From positions 1 through 63,388 of the forward strand of contig JAGGWN010000002.1 in NCBI GenBank assembly GCA_021157415.1: a stretch of DNA of 63,388 bases, given 5' to 3'. This document shows positions 26,726 through 35,524 of the stretch, one piece after another (position 1 is the stretch's first letter; the number at the start of each line of letters is the position of its first letter). The notes under the pieces are model-generated. The model made no database searches, was not told the origin of the DNA, and saw nothing but the letters and a program-made list of their open reading frames with translations. This DNA comes from Bacteroidales bacterium (lineage in GTDB: Bacteria; Bacteroidota; Bacteroidia; Bacteroidales; VadinHA17). The translations under genes and the position numbers were made by a program.

Positions 26726-28009
26726 ATGAAAAAAAATGTAATCGTCGCACAATCCGGAGGACCTTCTCCGGTCATCAACAATTCATTACGCGGGATCATT
26801 GATGCCTGCAGGGCTTTTCCCGGTCATTTCGGGACCCTTTATGCCGGATGGCACGGGATTGAGGGAGTGTTGAAGGAAGAGTTGCTGGACCTCTCGGCCC
26901 AGAAAGAAGAAGAAATCGCTTTGCTGAAAAACACTCCGGCAGCAGGCAGTATCGGCACCTGTCGTTATAAACTGAAAGAGCATCAGGACAAGGATTTTGA
27001 ACGTATTGTAGAAGTGTTCCGTACACATAATGTGGGATATTTCTTTTACATCGGTGGTAACGACTCTCAACACACCGCTTATAAAGTCAGCGAGATATGC
27101 CGGGAAAAAGGGCTGGATGTCATTGCTGTAGGCGTACCCAAGACTATTGACAATGATGTGGGTGACAGTGCTTTTAAGCTGATCGACCATACGCCCGGAT
27201 ATGGTAGTGTGGCCCGTTACTGGAGTCACATTGTACAGAATGCAGAAGAGGAAAACCGGGGTTCCTCACCGGCCGACCCGGTGCTGATATTGCAAGCCAT
27301 GGGCCGCAAGATCGGGTTTATCCCGGCAGCAGCCCGTCTGGCCGACCCCGACAGAAAAACACCTTTGCAGATATACCTGGCTGAATCCGGGGTCAGTCTG
27401 CCCGAACTGGCAGACCATGTCAACGACCAGCTTAAAAAAGACGGCCGTTGTCTGGTGGTGGTAAGCGAAGGCTTTGATACCGGAGATCCGGGAGATGTGA
27501 AAGACTCGTTCGGACATACCAACTTCGGAGCTACTAAAATAACAGTCTATCAGACCATCATCAACTACCTGAACGAAAAAGGGCTGAAAGCCCGGGGAGC
27601 CGCCCGTGGTCAGGTGATGGGCACCGACCAGCGCGATACTGCCATCTATGCCTCTGCCGTTGACCTGGATGAAGCTTATCAGGTGGGGAAAAAGGCTGTA
27701 GAGATCGCCTTGCATGACGGCAACGGCTGGATGGCCACTATCCTGCGGGATCCGGGACCGATCTATACCGTACACTACGATAAGGTGCCACTGGAAAAAG
27801 TGGCACTCTCCGAACGTACTTTCCCTGAAAAATGGATCGCCGGAAACCGGAGAGATGTGACAGATGCATTCCTCGATTACGTCCGGCCCCTCATCGGCAG
27901 CGACTGGCCTTCTGTGCCGCTGATAAACGGAATCCAGCGTTTTACACGCTTTGAACCCATCTTCGCACAACAAAAACTGCAAAAATATACACCACAAGCT
28001 TATCAATAA
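26726..28009 (+). CDS. PfkA-family phosphotransferase (PPi-type phosphofructokinase-like)
   Basis: 427 aa, related to 6-phosphofructokinases. GGNDS (110-114) and PKTIDND (138-144) carry the Asp and Lys that mark PPi-dependent enzymes, where ATP enzymes have GGDGS and PGTIDND. QAMGRKIGF replaces the usual M-G-R-x-A-G-x region. The C-terminal sugar-phosphate motif is altered: ARGQVMGTDQRDTA instead of an LG-x-x-QRGG-x-P block. It can be a fructose-6-phosphate or sedoheptulose-7-phosphate phosphotransferase. Given its operon it might act on another substrate such as gluconate; that is inference. It starts 124 bp after uxuB. Confidence 0.8.
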   Translation: MKKNVIVAQSGGPSPVINNSLRGIIDACRAFPGHFGTLYAGWHGIEGVLKEELLDLSAQKEEEIALLKNTPAAGSIGTCRYKLKEHQDKDFERIVEVFRTHNVGYFFYIGGNDSQHTAYKVSEICREKGLDVIAVGVPKTIDNDVGDSAFKLIDHTPGYGSVARYWSHIVQNAEEENRGSSPADPVLILQAMGRKIGFIPAAARLADPDRKTPLQIYLAESGVSLPELADHVNDQLKKDGRCLVVVSEGFDTGDPGDVKDSFGHTNFGATKITVYQTIINYLNEKGLKARGAARGQVMGTDQRDTAIYASAVDLDEAYQVGKKAVEIALHDGNGWMATILRDPGPIYTVHYDKVPLEKVALSERTFPEKWIAGNRRDVTDAFLDYVRPLIGSDWPSVPLINGIQRFTRFEPIFAQQKLQKYTPQAYQ

Positions 28010-28103
28010 AACCAATGCAGATCATGCAGATCAGTACAGAAAAAAAGAGAGAAATCTGCGTGCACCTGCAAAATCTCCATGAAACTAAAAAATGAAATAA
28101 AAA

Positions 28104-28988
28104 ATGGATTATCAGAAAATCTTGAAAGATCTTAAGCCGGAAAAAGAATTTTTCATTGGCATTGACTCCGACGGTTGTGTTTTTGATTCTATGGAACCCA
28201 AACAGAAAGAGTTTTTTTGTCCCAATGTATTACGATATTTCGGGTTGTTACCGGTTTCGAAAATCGCCCGTGAGACCTGGGAGTTTGTCAATCTTTACTC
28301 CCGCACCCGTGGTATTAACCGTTTCCTGGCCCTGTTGGAATTTGCACGTTTACTGTCGGGCCGTCCCGAGGTAGCTGCACGCGGCCTGGAGGCACCTGAT
28401 TTCTCATCCCTGAAAACCTGGACCCGGAAAGAAACCAAATTGGGGAACCCTGCTCTGAAGGAATATGCCTCGCACACCGATGATGCCATGATCCACAGGG
28501 TGCTGGAATGGTCGGAGAAAGTAAATGAAGAGATCGGCATGTGGATAAAAGGTCTCAAACCTTTTGCCGGGGTACGCAAATCTCTGGAGATCATCAAAGA
28601 CAAGGCTGATGCCATGGTAGTCTCACAGACCCCGGTAGAAGCCCTGGAAAGAGAATGGGAAGAAAACAGTATCGGAGGCTATGTACGCATTATCGCCGGC
28701 CAGGAATACGGTACCAAAACGGAGCACCTGGCACTGGCCGCCAAAGGAAAATATGCGGATGATCACATCCTGATGGTAGGAGATGCTCCGGGCGACATGA
28801 AAGCAGCCCGCACCAACGGGGTACTCTTCTTTCCCGTCAATCCCGGTCATGAAGAAGCATCGTGGGAACGATTCCACAAGGAAGCGCTGGGCAGGTTCTT
28901 CGAAGGCACCTATGCCGGAGCATATGAGGAAGCATTGGTGGAAGAATTTGATAAATATTTGCCGGAAGAGCCAAACTGGAAAAAATGA
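28104..28988 (+). CDS. HAD-superfamily phosphatase
   Basis: 294 aa. Motif I is DSDGCVFDS with the nucleophile Asp21 and acid Asp23. A large helical cap follows (about 40-170), motif II is VVSQTP (Ser near 204), and motif IV is MVGDAPGDMKAA with two Asp. The family is C1-cap HAD, and members include phosphoglycolate and sugar phosphatases. In this operon it may clear a stuck sugar-acid or sugar phosphate or finish a bypass. The substrate is not visible from sequence. Cytoplasmic, no leader. Confidence 0.75.
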   Translation: MDYQKILKDLKPEKEFFIGIDSDGCVFDSMEPKQKEFFCPNVLRYFGLLPVSKIARETWEFVNLYSRTRGINRFLALLEFARLLSGRPEVAARGLEAPDFSSLKTWTRKETKLGNPALKEYASHTDDAMIHRVLEWSEKVNEEIGMWIKGLKPFAGVRKSLEIIKDKADAMVVSQTPVEALEREWEENSIGGYVRIIAGQEYGTKTEHLALAAKGKYADDHILMVGDAPGDMKAARTNGVLFFPVNPGHEEASWERFHKEALGRFFEGTYAGAYEEALVEEFDKYLPEEPNWKK

Positions 28989-29114
28989 AATCTAAACCTT
29001 CAAATTCCATATGAATTCGATGAGAGACTCCTGTATCTTGAAATGCATTTCTCTGTCTGAAGATCAGGCAGGGCAGTTGTTCTCTGAAATTTATAGTTTT
29101 AATTTTTTACACTT

Positions 29115-30398
29115 ATGATCTATTTTGAAGCCGGTTCTGAAAAAACAGTCCTAAGCTCCGGTGATCTCCGGGAAGGTCTTTTTAATGCTTTGGACAAGGC
29201 CGGCAGGTTTCACAAGGTACTTGCCATCCCCCCCGATATGACCCGTTTCCATTCGCGTGCCGGCGAGCTTACCCGCTATGCCCTGGAATATTTTGGCCGG
29301 GCCCTCACAGATATTCTCCCGGCACTGGGCACCCACACGCCTATGGCACCGGAACAAATCAAAACAATGTTCGGGGATGTCCCACTTTCCTTGTTCCGTG
29401 AGCACAACTGGCGTAAGGATATCATCACCCTGGGCCATGTTCCCGGGGATTATATCCGTGAGATCTCCCGGGGGAAACTGTCATTCGACTGGCCGGCACA
29501 GGTCAATCGCCTGCTAAAGAAAGGAGGTCATGACCTGATTCTTTCACCCGGTCAGGTGGTACCCCATGAAGTCATCGGCATGGCCAACTACAATAAAAAT
29601 ATTTTTGTGGGTACAGGCGGATATGAAGGGATTAACAAAAGCCATTTCCTGGGTGCCGTATATGGCATGGAGCGGATCATGGGACGGGCTGATAACCCGG
29701 TCAGATCGGTACTGAACAAAGCTTCCGAAATGTTTGGAAACCAACTCCCCCCGATTCTGTATATACTGACGGTGATCGGCATGGATGAAAACGACCGGCT
29801 TGTAACCCGTGGTCTCTTTATCGGTGATGACGACGAAGTCTTTTACCGGGCTTCCGCCCTGTCAGCCAAAGTAAACATCCAACTACTGGACAGGCCGTTG
29901 AAAGAAACAGTGGTTTATCTGGATCCTGCAGAATATAAAAGCACCTGGCTGGGCAACAAAGCCATTTACCGCACACGCATGGCGCTGGCTGACGAAGGAG
30001 AACTTATCATACTGGCACCCGGCATATGTGAATTCGGAGAAGACCGGGAAATAGACCGTTTGATCCGAAAATACGGGTATTCCGGTACGGATATCATCCT
30101 GAAACAGGTGGAAAACAACCCGGATCTGGCCGGCAATCTGGCAGCAGCCGCCCATCTCATCCACGGATCCTCCGAAGGAAGATTTCACATCACATACTGT
30201 CCGGGACATCTTACCAGAGAAGAATTGGAACAAACAGGCTTCAGTTATGGCAGCCTTGATGAGATGGAAAAAAGATTTAGTACAGCTTCCCTGAAAGACG
30301 GATTCAACACCCTTCCTAATGGAGAAGAGATATATTATATTTCCAACCCGGCCCTGGGATTGTGGGCAGAAAAAAAGAAATTTTTAAACAAGAGATAA
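29115..30398 (+). CDS. LarA-superfamily nickel-dependent racemase/epimerase
   Basis: 427 aa, DUF2088-type. His74 (LGTHTPM), His151 (VVPHE), Lys161 (NYNK) and His177 (INKSHF) match LarA residues H108, H174, K184 and H200. The spacing H-K 10 and K-H 16 is identical to LarA, so the nickel-pincer nucleotide should bind. Family members racemise lactate, malate or phenyllactate, or epimerise D-gluconate at C2. An operon context of uronate and gluconate genes favours a mannonate-gluconate type of epimerisation. No larB, larC or larE for cofactor synthesis is in this window. It overlaps the next gene by one base (TAATG). Confidence 0.85.
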   Translation: MIYFEAGSEKTVLSSGDLREGLFNALDKAGRFHKVLAIPPDMTRFHSRAGELTRYALEYFGRALTDILPALGTHTPMAPEQIKTMFGDVPLSLFREHNWRKDIITLGHVPGDYIREISRGKLSFDWPAQVNRLLKKGGHDLILSPGQVVPHEVIGMANYNKNIFVGTGGYEGINKSHFLGAVYGMERIMGRADNPVRSVLNKASEMFGNQLPPILYILTVIGMDENDRLVTRGLFIGDDDEVFYRASALSAKVNIQLLDRPLKETVVYLDPAEYKSTWLGNKAIYRTRMALADEGELIILAPGICEFGEDREIDRLIRKYGYSGTDIILKQVENNPDLAGNLAAAAHLIHGSSEGRFHITYCPGHLTREELEQTGFSYGSLDEMEKRFSTASLKDGFNTLPNGEEIYYISNPALGLWAEKKKFLNKR

Positions 30399-31396
30399 TG
30401 AAACAGATCAACTGGGGTATCATTGGTTGTGGCAAAGTAACCGAAATAAAAAGTGGGCCTGCCTTTAACAAGGTAGAAGGCTCCCGTCTGGTTGCCGTCA
30501 TGCGTCGCGATACCGCGCGGGCCCGGGACTACGCTCGCCGTCACGGGATCTCCCGCTGGTATGACAAAGCTCAGGATCTTATCAACGACCCGGAAGTGAA
30601 TGCCATTTATGTTGCCACTCCTCCTTCCTCGCATGCAGAATATGCCATTGCAGCCATGCGGGCAGGCAAACCGGTATATGTCGAAAAGCCCATGGCCCGC
30701 ACCTATGAAGAGTGTCTGGAAATGAACCGTGTCTCGGCAGAAACCGGCATGCCGCTTTTTGTAGCCTACTATCGCCGTCGGCTGCCGGGGTTTCTGAAGA
30801 TCAAGGAATGGCTGGAAACCGGAAAGATAGGCACCCCCAGACTGGTATCGCTGCGTCTGTTATTGCCTCCCCGCCGGGAAGACCTGGACCGTCACAACCC
30901 GCCATGGCACGTGATCCCGGAGATATCGGGAGCCGGCTATTTCTACGACCTGGCTTCGCACCAGTTCGATATCCTTGACTATTTTTTCGATCCCGTGAAA
31001 AAGACGCAATCGGTGGTCACCAATATGGCCGGTCTGTATGAAGCGGAAGATACGGTAGTGGCTGATTTTACCTTTGACACAGGTGTGCTGGGCCAGGGCA
31101 TGTGGCATTTTGCTGCCGCCCCGGAAGACAAGACGGATACCCTGACCATATACGGATCGGAAGGATCCATTCATTTTTCCACATTCGAGACAATTCCCGT
31201 CAGACTGGTCACCGGAACGGGTACCAGGGAATATCATTATAACAACCCGGAAAATATACAATTTAATCTTATCAAAACCGTAGTGGCAGAGCTGCAAGGA
31301 AAAGGCAAAGGGCTGTGCCCGAGCACAGGCATATCAGCTGCCCGCACCAGCCGTGTCCTTGAGAACATCGTCAAATCATATTATGTAAAAAGATGA
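30398..31396 (+). CDS. Gfo/Idh/MocA family dehydrogenase (cytoplasmic)
   Basis: 332 aa, starting at the ATG that overlaps the LarA stop codon; a longer frame starting inside the LarA gene is not used. Rossmann GIIGCGKVTEIKSGP near the N-terminus, EKPMARTYEE with the catalytic-site Lys, and a C-terminal beta domain. No export signal. Family members oxidise sugars, inositols and sugar acids with NAD(P). Its position between the LarA homologue and a PdxB-like gene, all translationally coupled, says it handles an intermediate of this pathway. The substrate is not known. Confidence 0.85.
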   Translation: MKQINWGIIGCGKVTEIKSGPAFNKVEGSRLVAVMRRDTARARDYARRHGISRWYDKAQDLINDPEVNAIYVATPPSSHAEYAIAAMRAGKPVYVEKPMARTYEECLEMNRVSAETGMPLFVAYYRRRLPGFLKIKEWLETGKIGTPRLVSLRLLLPPRREDLDRHNPPWHVIPEISGAGYFYDLASHQFDILDYFFDPVKKTQSVVTNMAGLYEAEDTVVADFTFDTGVLGQGMWHFAAAPEDKTDTLTIYGSEGSIHFSTFETIPVRLVTGTGTREYHYNNPENIQFNLIKTVVAELQGKGKGLCPSTGISAARTSRVLENIVKSYYVKR

Positions 31397-32532
31397 AAGT
31401 CATTGCAGACGATAAGATCCCTTTTTTAAGGGGGGTGTTGGAACCTTATGCGGAAGTAAACTATCTACCCGGGGCACAGATCAGCCGCAAGGATCTGTTG
31501 GATGCGGATGCCCTGATCACCCGCACCCGCACGATCATAAACCGGGACCTGCTGGAGGGAACCCCGGTCAGGTTCATCGCTACAGCCACCATCGGCTATG
31601 ATCACATTGACACGGCGTATCTGGCAGAGAAAGGGATCCGCTGGACCAATGCGCCGGGATGTAACTCCGGCTCGGTGATGCAGTACATCGCAGCCGTGCT
31701 GGCCTGGCTGGGACACAACAGGAACCTCCGTTTCAAAGATACTACCCTGGGCATCATCGGAGTGGGACATGTAGGTTCAAAAGTTGCACACATGGCCGGA
31801 GCGCTGGGTATGAACATCCTGCTTAACGACCCGCCCCGTCAGCGAAAAGAAAGGTCTGCCACATTTGTTTCTCTCACCCGCCTTTTGCAGGAAGCCGATA
31901 TTGTCACGCTGCACGTGCCGCTGAACAAAACCGGTGAAGACAAAACCCTGGGCATGGTTGACGAGCTTTTTATGAGCCGGCTGAAACCGGGAGCCATCCT
32001 GATAAACAGTTCCCGGGGCCCTGTGGTGGTAGATGCGGTATTGAGGGAAGCCATGCGCTCGGGACACCTGAAAGGACTGATACTGGATGTATGGAATCAC
32101 GAACCGGACATAGATCTGCCTCTTATGGAAGTTACCGACATTGCCACACCACATATTGCCGGGTATTCGGCTGACGGCAAAGCCAACGGCACTTCCATGT
32201 CCGTGCAGGCTCTCTCCCGTTTTTTCGGCCTGCCACTGACCAACTGGTATCCCGAGAATATACCCCCGCCGGAAAACCCTGTTATAACCTTCCGTAATGA
32301 ACAGACAGACCTGCAGGAAACACTGATCAAAGCCATCCTGCACACCTATCCCATCGAAAGGGACGATAAAAATCTCAGAAACAATCCCGGGCAATTTGAA
32401 TACCTACGGGAAAATTATCCTGTTAGAAGAGAATTTCATAATTATTCTATTGATATGAAAAAAGAAAATCAGACATTAAACAAAATATTCAAAACTCTGG
32501 GATTTAACATTATTAAAAATAATCAACTATGA
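31393..32532 (+). CDS. pdxB: PdxB-like 4-phosphoerythronate dehydrogenase
   Basis: 379 aa D-2-hydroxyacid dehydrogenase. NAD-binding GVGHVG at 123-128; catalytic Arg in NSSRGPV, Glu in WNHEPDID and His in TPHIAGYS. The C-terminal ~100 residues match the dimerisation domain found only in PdxB (DUF3410-like), as does TATIGYDHIDT. PdxB oxidises 4-phospho-D-erythronate in vitamin B6 synthesis. The gene overlaps the preceding stop by 4 bp (ATGA) and the following gnd start by 4 bp. The link to sugar-acid catabolism could be supply of erythrose 4-phosphate by transketolase, or an undiscovered use of this enzyme. Confidence 0.85.
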   Translation: MKVIADDKIPFLRGVLEPYAEVNYLPGAQISRKDLLDADALITRTRTIINRDLLEGTPVRFIATATIGYDHIDTAYLAEKGIRWTNAPGCNSGSVMQYIAAVLAWLGHNRNLRFKDTTLGIIGVGHVGSKVAHMAGALGMNILLNDPPRQRKERSATFVSLTRLLQEADIVTLHVPLNKTGEDKTLGMVDELFMSRLKPGAILINSSRGPVVVDAVLREAMRSGHLKGLILDVWNHEPDIDLPLMEVTDIATPHIAGYSADGKANGTSMSVQALSRFFGLPLTNWYPENIPPPENPVITFRNEQTDLQETLIKAILHTYPIERDDKNLRNNPGQFEYLRENYPVRREFHNYSIDMKKENQTLNKIFKTLGFNIIKNNQL

Positions 32533-33983
32533 AAAAGAAAGCAGATATTGGATTGATTGGCCTTGCCGTTATGGGTGAGAACCTGGTACTCAACATGGAG
32601 AGCAAAGGTTTTACCGTAGCTGTCTTTAACCGAACCGTTGAGAAAGTGGATCGCTTCCTAAACGGAAGAGGGAGCGGGAAGAACTTTATCGGGACCCACA
32701 CCCTGGAGGAACTGGTAGAGTCACTGGAGCGTCCGCGCAAGGTGATGATGCTGGTAAAAGCCGGCAAACCGGTGGATGACTTTATTGAAAAGCTGATCCC
32801 TCTTCTGGCACCGGGCGACATCATCATCGACGGAGGCAATTCCCATTTCCCCGACACCATCCGTCGCACAAAATATGTGGAAAGTAAAGGCCTTTTGTAC
32901 ATTGGCACCGGGGTGTCGGGAGGCGAAGAAGGTGCGCTGGCCGGTCCTTCCCTGATGCCGGGCGGGTCAAGGGAAGCCTGGCCGTACGTTAAAGACATAT
33001 TTCAGAAGATTAGCGCCAAGGTGGAAGATGGGACCCCTTGTGCCGACTGGGTAGGCGATAACGGGGCAGGTCATTTCGTCAAGATGGTGCACAACGGCAT
33101 CGAATACGGAGACATGCAGTTAATTTCAGAAGCCTATTTTATCATGAAGAAACTGCTGGGCATGACCGCAGATGAGATGCATGAGGTATTTGCCGAATGG
33201 AACAAAGGAGAGCTTGACAGTTATCTTATCGGCATCACTGCGGATATTATGGCTTTCAAAGATAAGGACGGAGAGCCGCTGGTGGAAAAGATTCTGGATG
33301 CTGCCGGACAGAAAGGCACCGGCAAATGGACCGGTATTGCCGCCCTCGATGAAGGGGTGCCCCTGACACTGATCGTCGAGTCGGTATTTGCCCGTGCCCT
33401 GTCGGCACAGAAGGAAGAAAGGGTTGCTGCGTCCAAAGAACTGCCGGGGCCGCAACCTGCTTTTGAAGGAGATAAGAAAGCTTTTATCGAAGAGCTGCGC
33501 ACAGCCTTGTATGCCTCAAAAATCATCTCTTACGCACAGGGTTACACCCTGATGCGTGATGCTGCCAGGACCTATGACTGGGATCTGGATTTCGGCCGCA
33601 TCGCTCAGCTATGGAGAGGAGGATGTATCATCCGTTCTGCCTTTCTCGACAAAATCTATGAGGCATACCGCAATAATCCGAACCTGCCCAACCTAATCCT
33701 GGATCCTTATTTCAAATCCATCGTCGAAGGAGCCCAGGCGAGCTGGCGCAAAGTGGTGAGTGTGTCTCTGGATAACGGCCTGCCCGTTCCCTCCATGGCT
33801 GCTGCCCTCACCTATTTTGACGGGTATCGTACCGGCCGCCTGCCGGCCAATCTGCTACAGGCACAGCGCGACTATTTCGGCGCTCATACTTACGAACGCA
33901 TCGACCGGCCACGGGGTGAGTTCTTTCACACCAACTGGACCGGACACGGAGGAGATACCGCTTCAACAACCTATAATGCATAA
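32529..33983 (+). CDS. gnd: 6-Phosphogluconate dehydrogenase (decarboxylating)
   Basis: 484 aa, the long form. Dinucleotide motif GLAVMGENL (11-19), IIDGGNSHFPDT, SGGEEGALAGPSLMPGG and VKMVHNGIEYGDMQLISEAY with the catalytic Lys and Asn-Glu residues are all intact. C-terminal helical domain with RGGCIIRSAFL, and HTNWTGHGG near the end. It makes ribulose 5-phosphate, CO2 and NAD(P)H from 6-phosphogluconate. Translationally coupled to pdxB by a 4-bp overlap. No glucose-6-phosphate dehydrogenase or lactonase is near, so its 6-phosphogluconate probably comes from gluconate made in this operon. Confidence 0.95.
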   Translation: MKKKADIGLIGLAVMGENLVLNMESKGFTVAVFNRTVEKVDRFLNGRGSGKNFIGTHTLEELVESLERPRKVMMLVKAGKPVDDFIEKLIPLLAPGDIIIDGGNSHFPDTIRRTKYVESKGLLYIGTGVSGGEEGALAGPSLMPGGSREAWPYVKDIFQKISAKVEDGTPCADWVGDNGAGHFVKMVHNGIEYGDMQLISEAYFIMKKLLGMTADEMHEVFAEWNKGELDSYLIGITADIMAFKDKDGEPLVEKILDAAGQKGTGKWTGIAALDEGVPLTLIVESVFARALSAQKEERVAASKELPGPQPAFEGDKKAFIEELRTALYASKIISYAQGYTLMRDAARTYDWDLDFGRIAQLWRGGCIIRSAFLDKIYEAYRNNPNLPNLILDPYFKSIVEGAQASWRKVVSVSLDNGLPVPSMAAALTYFDGYRTGRLPANLLQAQRDYFGAHTYERIDRPRGEFFHTNWTGHGGDTASTTYNA

Positions 33984-34049
33984 CCATCTCACCTTCCTTC
34001 TCTCCACGGAGAGAAAGGGGGAGAGCCTCAGAAACAAAACGTAAAGATC

Positions 34050-35450
34050 ATGAAATCTTTTCTTGATGATAATTTTCTATTACAGAATAAAACAGCCGAA
34101 CGCTTGTATCATGACTATGCCGAGTCGCAACCTGTCATTGACTTCCACTGTCACCTACCGGTAAAGGACATTGCCGAAGATCGCCGGTTCGGGGATCTGC
34201 AGGAAATCTGGCTGGCAGGAGATCATTATAAGTGGAGGGCTATGCGCACCAACGGGGTGGATGAAAGATATTGTACCGGAGAGGCTTCTCCCTGGGAGAA
34301 GTTTGAAAAGTGGGCCGGCACAGTGCCTTACACCTTACGTAACCCCCTGTATCATTGGACACACCTGGAATTAAAAAGATATTTCGGAATCACGGACCTG
34401 CTCAACCCGGATACAGCAAAAAAAATATGGGATAGTGCCAACAGAAAACTGCAACAACGGGATTATTCCTGTCGGAACCTTCTGAAAAAAATGAACGTTG
34501 AGGTGGTGTGCACTACCGATGACCCGGCAGACTCACTGGAAGATCATGAAAAGCTGCAGACAGATTTCCCCGAGGTTAAGGTTTATCCGGCTTTCCGTCC
34601 CGACAAAGCCATGGCCGTGGAAGATCCTGAATCCTACAATGCCTATCTCAATAAGTTGGCAGAGGCAGCGGATACGGAAATCTCCGGCTATCAGGATCTG
34701 CTGGAAGCACTCCGCAAAAGACATGATTTTTTCAATGATCATGGCTGCCATCTCTCTGATCACGGCATAGACACATTCTATGCCGAAGAATATACGGAAG
34801 AGGAAGCAGACAAAATTTTCCGCAAAGTACGTACAGGGGAAAAAGTATCTTTTTCAGAAGCAGGCAAGCTTAAAACAGCGCTGTTGACAGCTTTTGCGGA
34901 GATGGACTACGAGAGGGGCTGGGTACAACAGTACCATTACGGAGCTATGCGCAACAATAACACCCTGATGTATAAGCAACTGGGGCCGGATACCGGATTT
35001 GATTCCATAGACGATCTTCCGGTAGCCAGAACGATGAGCCGTTTTCTGGACCGTCTGGCCAGCCGTGAAAAACTGACCAGGACCATCCTGTACAATCTGA
35101 ATCCGGCCGACAATGAGCTGGTGACCACTATGGCAGGGAATTTTCAGGACGGCAGTGTGCCGGGTAAGATTCAGTTTGGCGCTGCCTGGTGGTTCCTTGA
35201 TCAGAAAGAGGGCATAGAAAAACAACTCAATACTCTCTCATCCCTGGGTTTACTCAGCCGGTTCGTAGGGATGCTCACCGACTCCAGAAGTTTCATGTCT
35301 TATCCCCGACACGAATACTTCAGGCGGATCCTGTGTAACCTTGTAGGCGATGATGTAGAGAAGGGTCTGTTACCGGATGATTATTCCCTGCTGGGGCCGC
35401 TGGTCCAAAATATTTGCTACAATAATGCAAAAGAATATTTCAACTTTTAA
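34050..35450 (+). CDS. uxaC: Uronate isomerase (D-glucuronate/D-galacturonate isomerase)
   Basis: 466 aa, normal length. The metal-binding strand DFHCHLP (His33, His35) is near the N-terminus, followed by CTTDDPAD, WVQQYHYGAMRNNN and GMLTDSRSF, all UxaC hallmarks. Interconverts D-glucuronate and D-fructuronate, or D-galacturonate and D-tagaturonate. It follows gnd by 66 bp and precedes transketolase by 74 bp. Its presence makes a hexuronate the likely entry substrate of the operon. Confidence 0.95.
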   Translation: MKSFLDDNFLLQNKTAERLYHDYAESQPVIDFHCHLPVKDIAEDRRFGDLQEIWLAGDHYKWRAMRTNGVDERYCTGEASPWEKFEKWAGTVPYTLRNPLYHWTHLELKRYFGITDLLNPDTAKKIWDSANRKLQQRDYSCRNLLKKMNVEVVCTTDDPADSLEDHEKLQTDFPEVKVYPAFRPDKAMAVEDPESYNAYLNKLAEAADTEISGYQDLLEALRKRHDFFNDHGCHLSDHGIDTFYAEEYTEEEADKIFRKVRTGEKVSFSEAGKLKTALLTAFAEMDYERGWVQQYHYGAMRNNNTLMYKQLGPDTGFDSIDDLPVARTMSRFLDRLASREKLTRTILYNLNPADNELVTTMAGNFQDGSVPGKIQFGAAWWFLDQKEGIEKQLNTLSSLGLLSRFVGMLTDSRSFMSYPRHEYFRRILCNLVGDDVEKGLLPDDYSLLGPLVQNICYNNAKEYFNF

Positions 35451-35524
35451 AAAACTATGTATTTTTGGGCTTATTTAACCATTCCTGCATTTTTCATTTT
35501 TTCAAATAAAATAATCATCTAATT

